Origin: Moritella yayanosii
GTDB taxonomy: Bacteria > Pseudomonadota > Gammaproteobacteria > Enterobacterales > Moritellaceae
Reading direction: 5' to 3'
Assembly: GCF_900465055.1 (NCBI RefSeq)
Contig: NZ_LS483250.1
Span: forward strand, 3,596,001-3,660,000
DNA length: 64,000 nucleotides
The notes under the pieces are model-generated. The model was not told the origin of the DNA and did not search any database. It saw only the letters and a list, made by a program, of their open reading frames with translations. How positions within the stretch are numbered: position 1 is the stretch's first letter; every line of letters begins with the position of its first letter. A program made the translations under genes and the position numbers. Shown here one piece after another: positions 1-17,077 of the stretch.

Positions 1-1
1 C

Positions 2-295
2 TTAGGCCTCGTGTTTTTCGCCTTTACCACTATTCTCGGCTGGAACTATTATGGCGAACGTTGTGTGCAATATCTGTTTGGTCAGAAAGGCATTAAACCG
101 TACAAGTATTTTTATATATTGCTGGTGGCTGGTGGCGGATTCTTACACTTGGATCTTATTTGGATCCTAGCGGATATTGTTAATGGCTTAATGGCGATCC
201 CGAACTTAATTGGTTTGATTGGTCTACGTCATGTGGTGATTGCCGAAACCAAATTATTTTTTGATAAACTAACGCTAGAACAGCAAACCGTATAG
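2..295 (+). CDS. Sodium:alanine/glycine symporter family protein, C-terminal part
   Basis: Only the last 97 codons are in the window; the frame is open to the left edge, so the gene starts outside. The visible part carries hydrophobic helices and the stretch LGWNYYGERC near its start, a signature of the C-terminal region of the AgcS (alanine or glycine:cation symporter) family in the inner membrane. These carriers import small neutral amino acids with sodium, typical of marine bacteria. The residues AIPNLIGLIGL match the last membrane segment. The family is fairly sure; the substrate cannot be told from this fragment. Confidence 0.75.
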   Translation, partial: LGLVFFAFTTILGWNYYGERCVQYLFGQKGIKPYKYFYILLVAGGGFLHLDLIWILADIVNGLMAIPNLIGLIGLRHVVIAETKLFFDKLTLEQQTV

Positions 296-379
296 CGATG
301 ATGTGGAGGCAATAAGATGCTGTTTTGTTATTGTCTCTCGTCGGTCTATCAATGACCGCGATAATTAAGAGAAATTGAT

Positions 380-973
380 TTAATCCATGAGTCCATGATT
401 AAGTGCATATTGGATCAATTCGGCACTGGTTTTTGCATTGACTAATTTCATGATTGAATATTTATGAAATTCGACAGTGCGCGGGGAAATAAACAGTTCA
501 TCTGCGACTTGACGGGCTGATTTACCTTGCGCTAATAACCGTAATACACTGATTTGACGAGAAGACAACTTGGGTTTGTCGGTATCTACTGTGATCGAAG
601 TAGAAATATATGTCCCACCATTGAGTACTTGGTTTACTGCTTCGATGAGGCTTTCGCTGGCTTCATGTTTTAATACATAACCTTTTGCGCCCGCGGCTAT
701 CGCACCTTCGGCATATTCTTGTTCATCATGCATGGTGAGACAGATGATTTTTAAATGTTTATTAATCCGTTTTAATGTCGCTATGGCAGCAATACCGGTC
801 ATGTCTGGCATGCTAATATCGGTGATTACTAAATCTGGTTGATGCTGTTTGACAAGTTCCACCAATTCTAAGCCATCTTTGGCAATCGCTAAAATCTGAT
901 GTTCAGGTTGTAAAATACTGGCAATGCCTTGTGCCACAATCAGATGATCGTCGGCTAAAATTATATTACTCAT
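380..973 (-). CDS. NarL/FixJ-type two-component response regulator
   Basis: A 197-residue DNA-binding response regulator. The receiver domain (about residues 1-118) has the acidic pair D8-D9, the phosphoacceptor D52 in TDISMPD, a conserved Thr in LTMHD and the Lys of GYVLK. A LuxR-type helix-turn-helix follows (about 133-195; LSSRQISVLRLLAQGKSARQ and ISPRTVEFH). Its start is preceded by AAGGAA and overlaps the end of the upstream histidine kinase gene, so the two are translated as a pair. The targets are unknown. The divergently transcribed yiaW/yiaV-like genes and the neighbouring symporter are the obvious local candidates, but nothing in the sequence proves this. Confidence 0.93.
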   Translation of the reverse strand: MSNIILADDHLIVAQGIASILQPEHQILAIAKDGLELVELVKQHQPDLVITDISMPDMTGIAAIATLKRINKHLKIICLTMHDEQEYAEGAIAAGAKGYVLKHEASESLIEAVNQVLNGGTYISTSITVDTDKPKLSSRQISVLRLLAQGKSARQVADELFISPRTVEFHKYSIMKLVNAKTSAELIQYALNHGLMD

Positions 974-2168
974 AATATTCCTTTATGGTAGGGATCATTA
1001 TATCGACGATAAAACCGCCATCTTCAGGAGAGGTGAACGTGGCAGTACCATTAAACAATTGGGCACGTTCTTGAATACTGATTAAACCGAGACTGCCTAT
1101 ATTCTCTGTAAGGGTGAGATCACAGCCAATGCCATCATCGATAATTTGAAAGTGTAAATTGCCTTGCTCTGCTTGTAATAAGACAAAGACTGCAGAGGCT
1201 TGCGCATGCTTGGCAACGTTGTTTAATGCTTCTTGTAATATGCGATACAGATTTAGGGATAGCTCTTTGTTAACCGCGGGAATAGGGTCGAACAAGGTTT
1301 GAATATCAATATCTTTGATGGCAGATAAGCGTCGGCATTCGGCTTTAAGTGCGACGATCAGCCCTAAATCTTCTAATATCGCCGGGTGTAACGAGCGTGA
1401 CAAAGCTTGCATATCTTTGGCAAGATCTTGGATCTCGTGATGTAATACGCAGGCTGATTTTTTATCGTCGGCATCGGTTAAACGATTGGTTAGCGACGAG
1501 GCTTTGATGGTTAATAGCGCCATGCGCTGGGAAAAGTTGTCATGCAGTTCACGGGATAACATACGGCGTTCGGTTTCTTGGCTATCCATTAGATGTCGTG
1601 ATAATAATTCGAGTTTCTGATTTTTATGTTGCAGCTTTTCCCAATAAGCATAACGCTCGAAGGTGGCCGCGAGGAGCTGACCAAAACTGCGGACTCGGGT
1701 GATGGTGTCTTCTTGCCATTGTGCTGGCTCGATATAACGACTCGCGGCAATGCTCCCCCAAATACGCCCGCGCACACGAAGGGGCACGACAATATGCGCA
1801 ATGATCCCTTCCATTTTTTGGATTATGAATTCATCATGATTGATAACATCGAGCAGATTACCTTCGGCAATAATGGGTTCGCCTTTACTGATCTGCTCCA
1901 GATAAGGTGAGTAGAGTCCTTGTGCCGGTAACGAAATGGGCTGGTAACCGGGCGCCGCAACAGCCAGTGCACCTTCAAAACGGTTATCTACAGTTAAGCG
2001 AACCAACGACATGCGCTGAGCTTGGATATAAGGTAAAAAAGCAGTTAGCGAAGACTCAATAGCACTCAGTAAGTCGGCGGTATCGCTTTCCAATAACCAA
2101 TTTGATACCTCAATGGTAAATTGTTCGATACTCAAGCCCGCCGCATTTATCTTTGGCAGTTCTCGCAT
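966..2168 (-). CDS. GAF-domain sensor histidine kinase (NarX/DegS type)
   Basis: A kinase with an N-terminal GAF-like sensor region (about residues 60-180), a HisKA_3 dimerisation/phosphoacceptor motif (SRELHDNFSQRM, with the His) and a HATPase_c domain with the N box (EALNNVAKHA) and G box (DDGIGCD). No membrane segment is evident, so it is probably cytoplasmic and senses a soluble ligand or redox signal. I chose the ATG at 2168 because AGGA lies 8 bases before it; an in-frame ATG at 2183 has no clear ribosome site and would add five residues. The 3' end overlaps the response regulator by 8 bases. The signal is unknown. Confidence 0.9.
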   Translation of the reverse strand: MRELPKINAAGLSIEQFTIEVSNWLLESDTADLLSAIESSLTAFLPYIQAQRMSLVRLTVDNRFEGALAVAAPGYQPISLPAQGLYSPYLEQISKGEPIIAEGNLLDVINHDEFIIQKMEGIIAHIVVPLRVRGRIWGSIAASRYIEPAQWQEDTITRVRSFGQLLAATFERYAYWEKLQHKNQKLELLSRHLMDSQETERRMLSRELHDNFSQRMALLTIKASSLTNRLTDADDKKSACVLHHEIQDLAKDMQALSRSLHPAILEDLGLIVALKAECRRLSAIKDIDIQTLFDPIPAVNKELSLNLYRILQEALNNVAKHAQASAVFVLLQAEQGNLHFQIIDDGIGCDLTLTENIGSLGLISIQERAQLFNGTATFTSPEDGGFIVDIMIPTIKEYYE

Positions 2169-2386
2169 AGGTATAGTCCTCATAGGGTGTTAGTTATTCG
2201 TCACTGTTTCATTTCCACAATATATTATTAGCCTGATGCAGGTGATTTGGCTATTAAAAATTAGTAAATAGGGTTAAATCTAGCAATTTTACGAGTACTT
2301 TTTGCTTCCTTACTTGATTAAAATAAAATTATTAAAATTCGTTCCTAATGATTTAATTTAGGAATAATTCAGCGAGGAGTTAACCT

Positions 2387-2695
2387 GTGAGTTTAATATC
2401 TATGCCTTTTGTGGGCACTGGCTTTGATACGGGATTACATATTGTTGCTGCTGTAGTGCTTATCGCGACGGTGGCTGCTGCAGGGATTGCTTTTTGGAAG
2501 TTTCATGAGGTACCTATTCACCAAGCTCATAAAAATAGCCATCAACAATTAACCTTGATCACCACCTTAACTTGGGTTGGATTTATTTGGCATTGGGTGT
2601 GGGTACTTGCGGTGATTATTGCGTTTGTGGACGCGGAACAAGCCATTGCCAAAGTACGTGATATTTGGAAATCAGAGAGGGATAGCGCATGTTAG
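2387..2695 (+). CDS. yiaW: DUF3302 small inner-membrane protein, YiaW-like
   Basis: A 102-residue protein with two predicted membrane helices (about residues 16-38 and 56-82). It begins at a GTG preceded by GAGGAG. Size, topology and its position directly before an HlyD-like protein match E. coli YiaW (DUF3302), partner of YiaV. It overlaps the next gene by 7 bases, so the two are translationally coupled. YiaW/YiaV-type pairs are thought to form part of an envelope transporter or efflux assembly; the exact role is not established. It is transcribed away from the two-component pair. Confidence 0.8.
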   Translation: MSLISMPFVGTGFDTGLHIVAAVVLIATVAAAGIAFWKFHEVPIHQAHKNSHQQLTLITTLTWVGFIWHWVWVLAVIIAFVDAEQAIAKVRDIWKSERDSAC

Positions 2696-3912
2696 AAGGG
2701 TTAGCTGTCTGGGCATTCCTTATTTATCTACTGCGTTTAGTGGGTATGCCGTGGAATAAATATTCTAAGAGTTTTGCTTATATTGGTGGCTCTGCGTGGT
2801 TACTGTTTGTTTGGGTTGGTCTAATTACGTATACACCGATGGATTTGTCCGGTGGCTCATTAGTGCAGTCGCCACATATTCAGTTACGTCCCGGTTCAAC
2901 GCAAGTGACCGGCAATATTAAAACGCTCCATGTTAAACCTAATCAAACTGTCACCAAAGGTCAGCTTATTTATGAACTAGAGGATCAGGTTTATCAGATC
3001 GCATTAAACAAGTCGGCTGCACAAGTACAGAGTGCCGAAGTTGCACTCGCATCAGCATTAGATGATGTGCGGATTAATGAGTCTAAATATGCAATTGCCA
3101 ATCAAGACATCGCCATTAATGTCGATCAACAAACTGAAATAAAAGTGGACTTGAGTTGGAAAAGTACGACGTTAAAGCGTTATATTGATCAAAATAAAGT
3201 CGCTGCATTTACCATTACCGAAAGTAAGTTAGATGAACAGAAAACGGCTGTGAAAATTGCTAAAGCAAAATTAACCGTACTGCAATCACAAGCTGAAAAA
3301 CTCATCCTTAACGCCCAGCAAGCACTGCTTAATACCAGTAAAACTGAACATGCTGTGAATAGCCGTAAAGCGGATTTAGCCAACCAAACCGCAGTCTATG
3401 CCCAGGCACAGTGGAATTTAGATAATACGCTGATATATGCACCTGCTGATGGTTACTTAACTAACTTTATTATTCGCGAAGGTCAATACATAGGTGCAAT
3501 GCCACGTATTCAAATGTATACCAATGAAAAATACGTATTAATGCGTGTCAATCATCAAGCCATTCGTAATATTGAAGTTGGTCAAGCGGCTGAATTTGCT
3601 TCTGCTGTGTATCCGGGACATATCTTCTCTGCGGAAGTTGAAGGTATCATTGAAGCGACGGGCGAAGCACAAGGAACATTACTTGCTAGAGAAACATCAG
3701 TGAGAGCAACTACTGCACAAAATGTGCAGAACAAACATCACTTTGTTCGCTTAAAGCTAATTGAAACTGAAGGGTATGATATGCCGGTGGGTGCTGTAGG
3801 TTTAGCCTGGATCAGCGGTGCAAAACCTGTTGCATTCCTTGGTTTCTTAGATGTTATTCGCGGTATTATTATTCGGATGAAATCTCAAATTTACTACTTC
3901 TACGCCATGTAG
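2689..3912 (+). CDS. yiaV: HlyD-family membrane fusion protein, YiaV-like
   Basis: A 407-residue membrane fusion (periplasmic adaptor) protein. N-terminal hydrophobic segments at about 5-20 and 30-50 anchor it in the inner membrane. A split biotinyl/lipoyl-like domain follows (GNIKTLHVKPNQTVTKGQLI and later LIYAPADGYLTNFIIREGQY) around a long alpha-helical coiled-coil hairpin rich in Ala, Lys and Gln (about 100-235). A beta-barrel region follows. The C-terminus is again hydrophobic. It is coupled to the YiaW-like gene. No ABC or RND pump gene is adjacent, as also in E. coli yiaVW, so any pump partner must be encoded elsewhere or the pair works alone. Confidence 0.87.
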   Translation: MLEGLAVWAFLIYLLRLVGMPWNKYSKSFAYIGGSAWLLFVWVGLITYTPMDLSGGSLVQSPHIQLRPGSTQVTGNIKTLHVKPNQTVTKGQLIYELEDQVYQIALNKSAAQVQSAEVALASALDDVRINESKYAIANQDIAINVDQQTEIKVDLSWKSTTLKRYIDQNKVAAFTITESKLDEQKTAVKIAKAKLTVLQSQAEKLILNAQQALLNTSKTEHAVNSRKADLANQTAVYAQAQWNLDNTLIYAPADGYLTNFIIREGQYIGAMPRIQMYTNEKYVLMRVNHQAIRNIEVGQAAEFASAVYPGHIFSAEVEGIIEATGEAQGTLLARETSVRATTAQNVQNKHHFVRLKLIETEGYDMPVGAVGLAWISGAKPVAFLGFLDVIRGIIIRMKSQIYYFYAM

Positions 3913-4065
3913 TCTTTAGACCTGCACTGTATTATTCGCTACAAAGACATAAGAATATTGCACATAAATATGAAATTTGAGATCTGCGTTAAATTATAGA
4001 GTGGGCTCTGTGTTTCTCGTTAACCTATACTCAATTGGTGGGATCATAGGAGATGGATTTTAGCT

Positions 4066-4602
4066 ATGTATAAAGACGTGATTAAGTTTTGGTTTGAAGA
4101 CATTAACCCAGCCAAGTGGTGGATTAAAGATAGCGAGTTTGATCAGACAATTTTAACTCGTTTTAGTGAATTGCATCAGCGTGCTGTTGCGGGGGAATTA
4201 TTCCATTGGCGTCGCAGTGCTGAAGGGCGGTTAGCTGAAATTATCATTTTGGATCAGTTTTCGCGAAACATGTTTCGTGATACACCGCGCGCATTTGTGT
4301 ATGACAGTATGGCGTTAGTACTTGCTCAGGAGGCGATAGCTTTTGGTGCGGATAAAGAACTCTCGCAGTTGCAATGTAGTTTTCTGTATTTACCTTTTAT
4401 GCACAGCGAATCTGCCATAATCCATCAACAAGCGGTATTTTTATATCAAGGTAATGATATTCAAACTAACCTTGATTTTGAATTGCAACATCAAGCGATT
4501 ATCGAACAGTTTGGCCGTTATCCGCACCGTAATACTATTTTAGGTCGAAAATCGACAGTCGAAGAACGGGCGTTTCTCGATACGCCTGGCTCAAGTTTCT
4601 AG
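4066..4602 (+). CDS. DUF924 family protein
   Basis: A 178-residue soluble protein with the family hallmark ILDQFSRNMFRDTPRAF at about residues 64-80 and the following YLPFMHSE stretch. DUF924 proteins are all-helical, TPR-like, about 180 residues long and of unknown molecular function. The length here is complete for the family. The start ATG follows AGGAGATGG at moderate spacing. It stands alone between the YiaV-like gene and the first rRNA operon, with no sign of an operon. Family assignment is secure; function is unknown. Confidence 0.88.
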   Translation: MYKDVIKFWFEDINPAKWWIKDSEFDQTILTRFSELHQRAVAGELFHWRRSAEGRLAEIIILDQFSRNMFRDTPRAFVYDSMALVLAQEAIAFGADKELSQLQCSFLYLPFMHSESAIIHQQAVFLYQGNDIQTNLDFELQHQAIIEQFGRYPHRNTILGRKSTVEERAFLDTPGSSF

Positions 4603-4930
4603 TTTCTAGGTCTAGTAGGCAAAGATACTTAATATCTGCTGCACTTGTGTGGATACCTGTTGTTGTGCTGATTGAGTTTTATGGCGGGTATCTTCACTGT
4701 GATTCTTCAGCGCGGTTCTTGCTTTACGTTATCGAGCAGTTGATTAAAGTGCAGGGAGATTAACCATTATATCTACCATTATATGGCGCCGTATTTGGTG
4801 ATGAACGGGGATTGTGTTCCTTATAAAGATGGTTATTGCCATTATGCACTAGTTAAAAGTCTTAAAATAGCGCTTTTTGCACGTTTTTTAGTCGAATTCA
4901 ATAAAATAGTCATCAATTTTAGTAAAACAC
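4603..4930. other. Intergenic region before rRNA operon 1
   Basis: Apart from the possible gene relic at 4612-4728, I see no gene. The stretch 4853-4925 is AT-rich with A and T runs immediately upstream of the rRNA promoter, as expected for an UP element and Fis-binding region of a strong stable-RNA promoter. Confidence 0.5.
4612..4728 (-). pseudogene. Possible C-terminal relic of an unidentified protein
   Basis: On the minus strand there is a 38-codon open stretch that ends in a stop at 4612-4614 and is closed upstream by TAA at 4729-4731. It reads as Lys/Gln/Ser-rich helical protein (KARTALKNHSEDTRHKTQ, then SAQQQVSTQVQQILSIFAY). It has no start codon or ribosome site, yet looks like real coding composition. 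I read it as the tail of a decayed gene cut by the arrival or rearrangement of the rRNA operon. I do not recognise the family. Low confidence. Confidence 0.25.
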
Positions 4931-4958
4931 TTGCCAATGAACCCCCGATCTCTATAAT
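4931..4958 (+). promoter_or_regulatory. rRNA operon 1 promoter (P1-like)
   Basis: The -35 is TTGCCA (4931-4936) and the -10 is TATAAT (4953-4958), with a 16-bp spacer and an AT-rich upstream region. The same arrangement occurs before operon 2 at 11443-11470. In operon 1 the promoter is followed after about 35 bp by the boxA leader; no second promoter is seen. Confidence 0.8.
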
Positions 4959-4991
4959 CAACCCCACTGACACGGCAACAGCCGCTCAGTA

Positions 4992-5004
4992 TGCTCTTTA
5001 ACAA
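4992..5004 (+). promoter_or_regulatory. boxA antitermination element of rRNA leader 1
   Basis: The sequence TGCTCTTTAACAA closely matches the rRNA boxA that loads the NusB/NusE antitermination complex. A related copy (TGCTCTTTAAAAA) lies before the 23S gene near 6871. A matching element is in operon 2 at 11630-11641. Confidence 0.8.
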
Positions 5005-5192
5005 TTTATTCAAGCAATCTGTGTGAGCACTTGCAGAGATATAATGACCAAATATTATATCAATGTAATTGTGAACATAAACTTAAATCGAAAGATTTAT
5101 AGTTTTATAAACAATAGAACTTCGGTTTTATTGTTGAAGTACAGAATTCATTGAGCCGACTTAATTGCTTAGGCAATTAGTCAAAAACTTTT

Positions 5193-6736
<1,544 letters not shown>

Positions 6737-6799
6737 CGTAAAGTTGTTAATTTTTGTAAGTGCCCACACAAATTGCTTGAATAGAAAGTTGAAAAGTAT

Positions 6800-6818
6800 G
6801 TCTTACTCATCGTAAGAC
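6800..6818 (+). other. Small hairpin in the tRNA-less 16S-23S spacer
   Basis: GTCTTAC, a five-base loop, then GTAAGAC form a perfect 7-bp stem inside the operon-1-specific block (6797-6852). This block replaces the two tRNA genes found in operon 2. Confidence 0.6.
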
Positions 6819-6823
6819 GCGAG

Positions 6824-6863
6824 AAAGCAAAGATAAACAATACAATGTTTATCTTTGCTTTTT
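6824..6863 (+). other. Terminator-like hairpin in spacer 1
   Basis: AGCAAAGATAAAC (6826-6838), an 8-base loop, then GTTTATCTTTGCT (6847-6859) make a perfect 13-bp stem that extends by A-T pairs and is followed by a short T run. It looks like a weak intrinsic terminator. Antiterminated rRNA transcription would read through it, or it may be a processing stem for RNase III. Confidence 0.65.
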
Positions 6864-7027
6864 AGCAAATTGCTCTTTAAAAATTTGGAAAGCTGAATAA
6901 ATAAAGAAGTTCTTAAAACACGTTATTGCTTTGGCAATAACAATAGAGTGTTCTTGAGTATTCTTGAGGCGAAAAAAACTAGATAATACCTAGTTATTTC
7001 AATTGTACGGTCGACTTTAGATTGTAT

Positions 7028-9920
<2,893 letters not shown>

Positions 9921-10069
9921 TACAAATTAAAGTATGATTAATTGAAATTTTGACTTAAGAATAGATTGAACGCACTATTTATCGCAAGATAGGTTTTAAA
10001 GACTTCTTTATTTATAGCTTTTCAGATTAACAATAGAAATTAATTTTCTTATAGAAAGCAAACCAGATT

Positions 10070-10189
10070 TGCTTGGTGACCATAGTGTTGCGGCCCCACC
10101 TGATCCCATCCCGAACTCAGAAGTGAAACGTAATAACGCCGATGGTAGTGTGGGGTCTCCCCATGTGAGAGTAGGGCATTGCCAAGCGC
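10070..10189 (+). rRNA. rrf: 5S ribosomal RNA, operon 1
   Basis: A 120-base 5S gene starting TGCTTGGTGACC, with the conserved CCGAACTCAGAAGTGAAAC and ending TGCCAAGC plus two bases; the two ends pair. It appears identical to the copy at 16947-17066. No tRNA lies between 23S and 5S or after 5S. Confidence 0.96.
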
Positions 10190-10200
10190 CAAATTAGAGA

Positions 10201-10234
10201 AAGCCGACATCATTACTGATGTCGGCTTTTTTGT
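10201..10234 (+). terminator. Intrinsic terminator of rRNA operon 1
   Basis: AAGCCGACATCA, a TTAC loop and TGATGTCGGCTT form a 12-bp stem followed by a T run. The same hairpin follows operon 2. Confidence 0.93.
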
Positions 10235-10257
10235 GTCTGTAATTTATGGCTACAGGA

Positions 10258-10858
10258 TTATACCAATTCCTTTTTTCGTAACCAACACCATACTTGCTCA
10301 ATTGGATTTAATTCTGGTGAGTACGGGGGAATATGGATAATAGTTAGATTTTCAAATTCATTATCTAAATGTTGTTGATGCCAACTTGTTTGATCCATTA
10401 TGACCACTGCGTGTTTACCTGGCTGCGTTGATGGTGAAATTAATTTGAGATGCTCATGCATATATTCCATATTACTGAATGGGGTTATCATGGCTTCTAT
10501 TTTTCCGTTATTCACGCAGACAGCACCAAAAAGGTAGGCATATCCAAAATTTTGGTGCTGGACAACACGAGGTCTTGCGCCTTTTTCAGCCAATATTCGA
10601 AAGGTTGTATTATACTGGCCAAATCGTGCTTCATCCTGAAACCAGATTTCAACGTTTTTTAAAGCCACATGCCCGGGGATCTTAAGGATCGTTTCCATTG
10701 GGGATTTTTTTAAAAGTATCTTGAGCTTCCAATGGCTGTCGGGGATGCTTTGAACGTGTCGTGATCCAACTTAAGTTCAGTTCATGCAGCAAGTGATAGG
10801 TATTGATTTTTTGGTAAAGCACATCAAATTCACTTATTGACACTGGTGCGACTGACTT
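10258..10858 (-). pseudogene. IS630-family transposase remnant
   Basis: Read on the minus strand, this is the C-terminal half of an IS630-type DDE transposase. The motifs WFQDEARFGQ (first Asp), VIMDQTSWHQ (second Asp) and YSPELNPIEQVW (Glu) are all present. The preceding part, VSISEFDVLYQK through SWITTRSKHPRQPLEAQDTF, lies in another frame. Joining the frames needs one base removed from a run of seven A (plus strand T7 at 10705-10711). The N-terminus is missing (stop at 10859-10861), and the C-terminus stops early after KKELV, where the family usually continues for tens of residues. No terminal inverted repeats are visible. It is a dead fragment between the two rRNA operons. Confidence 0.88.
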
Positions 10859-11442
10859 TTAAGCAATTTTATATTTCAGTTCTGCTTTTACCATCAACAA
10901 AATGTGAGACCACAAGTAAGCGAATTCGCATTTTGGTATTCGATGTTGAAGCAATGATTTTAGAAAAATTATGTACCTTCTTTTGAGACGCATATTAGAT
11001 CATAAAATTAAAGGGATGGGTATTATTGCTCGTGCTAAATTACAAGCACCGCTCTGGTGTGATGAAACCTGGCGATAGACAATAGAACCCCGCTGTAGGC
11101 AGTTTTTATGTATTTAAGGCCATTTTTATTATTTGTTATAACGAAATAGTGGCTAATTTTTACATTAAGCAGTGTTTCGCGACTCTTTTTTCGTGAGCGA
11201 CCTCATTATTCACGGGTAAAGTGTATTTATTTTGCGTATTTGTGGCGTTATTGATAGGTCGCGACTAGACTAAATAACCTTGGTCGTTACTTTTGTTATT
11301 GAGGTCAGCACGCAGTGGTTGTGTCGGTGTATCGAATACGCTGGAATTATCATCGTTCGTATGAATCGTGATCATTAATGTGCGTGTTATTGCTGGTTTT
11401 TTCTGCGTTAAATATTAAATCAATATAAGTGCATAAAATGGA
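10859..11442. other. Degenerate inter-operon sequence
   Basis: Apart from the short fragment at 10971-11078, I find no gene. The region is AT-rich with no long frame and grades into the promoter region of rRNA operon 2. Confidence 0.5.
10971..11078 (+). other. Short open stretch, possible gene fragment
   Basis: A 35-codon frame beginning at ATG 10971 reads as plausible protein in its second half (IKGMGIIARAKLQAPLWCDE, then TWR and stop). It is too short for a free-standing enzyme and has no clear ribosome site. It may be a leftover of a gene destroyed when the rRNA operons and IS element rearranged. I do not recognise it. Confidence 0.2.
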
Positions 11443-11470
11443 TTGCCAATGTGATCTAAATCCCTATAAT
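11443..11470 (+). promoter_or_regulatory. rRNA operon 2 promoter P1
   Basis: TTGCCA (11443-11448), a 16-bp spacer and TATAAT (11465-11470). It is homologous to the operon 1 promoter, including the following CACTGACACGGC. Confidence 0.8.
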
Positions 11471-11564
11471 GCATCTCACTGACACGGCGAACGTCGTTCA
11501 GTAAGGTGTTAAAAAGCAACTTCGGTTACTTTTTAAACGTCCTGAATAAAGCATGAATATGTGC

Positions 11565-11592
11565 TTGACTTCGAATTTGGTTTGCGTATAAT
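11565..11592 (+). promoter_or_regulatory. rRNA operon 2 promoter P2
   Basis: TTGACT (11565-11570), a 16-bp spacer and TATAAT (11587-11592). It lies about 120 bp after P1, as in typical dual rRNA promoters. It has no counterpart in operon 1. Confidence 0.82.
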
Positions 11593-11629
11593 ACGCAGCC
11601 TGACTACGACGCAAGGCGTCAAGGTCAAC

Positions 11630-11641
11630 GCTCTTTAACAA
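11630..11641 (+). promoter_or_regulatory. boxA antitermination element of rRNA leader 2
   Basis: GCTCTTTAACAA, the rRNA boxA. The leader from here to 16S is nearly identical to that of operon 1, with a small difference near 11733 (GATGGTAG against GATTTATAG). Confidence 0.8.
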
Positions 11642-11828
11642 TTTATTCAAGCAATCTGTGTGAGCACTTGCAGAGATATAATGACCAAATATTATATCAA
11701 TGTAATTGTGAACATAAACTTAAATCGAAAGATGGTAGTTTTATAAACAATAGAATTTCGGTTTTATTGTTGAAGTACAGAATTCATTGAGCCGACTTAA
11801 TTGCTTAGGCAATTAGTCAAAAACTTTT

Positions 11829-13372
<1,544 letters not shown>

Positions 13373-13449
13373 CGTAAAGTTGTTAATTTTTGTAAGTGCC
13401 CACACAAATTGCTTGAATAGAAAGTTGAAAAGCATGTAAGAAATGCGAT

Positions 13450-13526
13450 AGGACTGTAGCTCAGTTGGTTAGAGCGCGCCCCTGATAAGGGTGAGGTCGG
13501 TAGTTCAAATCTACTCAGTCCTACCA
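13450..13526 (+). tRNA. ileT: tRNA-Ile (GAT)
   Basis: A 77-base tRNA with acceptor pair AGGACTG/CAGTCCT, encoded CCA, anticodon GAT in CCCTGATAAGGG and T-loop GTTCAAATC. It lies in the 16S-23S spacer of operon 2, as is usual for gammaproteobacteria. Confidence 0.97.
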
Positions 13527-13550
13527 ATCTTCTTACGAACTCTATGATGT

Positions 13551-13626
13551 GGGGCTATAGCTCAGCTGGGAGAGCGCCTGCCTTGCACGCAGGAGGTCTG
13601 CGGTTCGATCCCGCATAGCTCCACCA
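13551..13626 (+). tRNA. alaT: tRNA-Ala (TGC)
   Basis: A 76-base tRNA with acceptor GGGGCTA/TAGCTCC, encoded CCA, anticodon TGC in GCCTTGCACGC and T-loop GTTCGATCC. It is 24 bases after tRNA-Ile in the same spacer. Confidence 0.97.
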
Positions 13627-13646
13627 CATCATGTTCTCAGGAAGAG

Positions 13647-13698
13647 ACCAAAGTTAAATCTGCTTATGAATAGCAAACGAATTAACTTTGGTTTTTTT
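13647..13698 (+). other. Terminator-like hairpin in spacer 2
   Basis: ACCAAAGTTAA (13647-13657), a 24-base loop and TTAACTTTGGT (13682-13692) followed by seven T resemble an intrinsic terminator between tRNA-Ala and 23S. A further hairpin TAACTCT/AGAGTTA follows at 13698-13718. Both are specific to operon 2. Confidence 0.65.
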
Positions 13699-13903
13699 AA
13701 CTCTAAAATTCAGAGTTAGAGACGAAAACTTTGCTTTTTAGCAAATTGCTCTTTAAAAATTTGGAAAGCTGAATAAATAAAGAAGTTCTTAAAACACGTT
13801 ATTGCTTTGGCAATAACAATAGAGTGTTCTTGAGTATTCTTGAGGCGAAAAAAACTAGATAATACCTAGTTATTTCAATTGTACGGTCGACTTTAGATTG
13901 TAT

Positions 13904-16796
<2,893 letters not shown>

Positions 16797-16946
16797 TACA
16801 AATTAAAGTATGATTAATTGAAATATGACTTAAGAATACGATTGAACACGACTATTTATCGCAAGATAGGGTTTAAAGACTTCTTTATTTATAGCTTTTC
16901 AGATTAACAATAGAAATTAATTTTCTTATAGAAAGCAAACCAGATT

Positions 16947-17066
16947 TGCTTGGTGACCATAGTGTTGCGGCCCCACCTGATCCCATCCCGAACTCAGAAG
17001 TGAAACGTAATAACGCCGATGGTAGTGTGGGGTCTCCCCATGTGAGAGTAGGGCATTGCCAAGCGC
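16947..17066 (+). rRNA. rrf: 5S ribosomal RNA, operon 2
   Basis: A 120-base 5S gene, apparently identical to the copy at 10070-10189. The 23S-5S spacer before it differs from operon 1 by several small changes and indels (for example TTGAAATATGACTT against TTGAAATTTTGACTT). Confidence 0.96.
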
Positions 17067-17077
17067 CAAATTAGAGA

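Noticed and set aside
1626-1910. 94-codon plus-strand frame opposite the histidine kinase
   Set aside because: A shadow of a well-supported kinase gene, with no ribosome site.
4783-5001. 72-codon frame just before the 16S leader
   Set aside because: It spans the rRNA UP element, promoter and boxA; no ribosome site or protein-like family pattern.
10700-10715. Programmed -1 frameshifting in the IS630 transposase at the A7 run
   Set aside because: A -1 shift gives a non-homologous frame; joining the two homologous parts needs +1, and both ends of the gene are missing, so decay is the better explanation.
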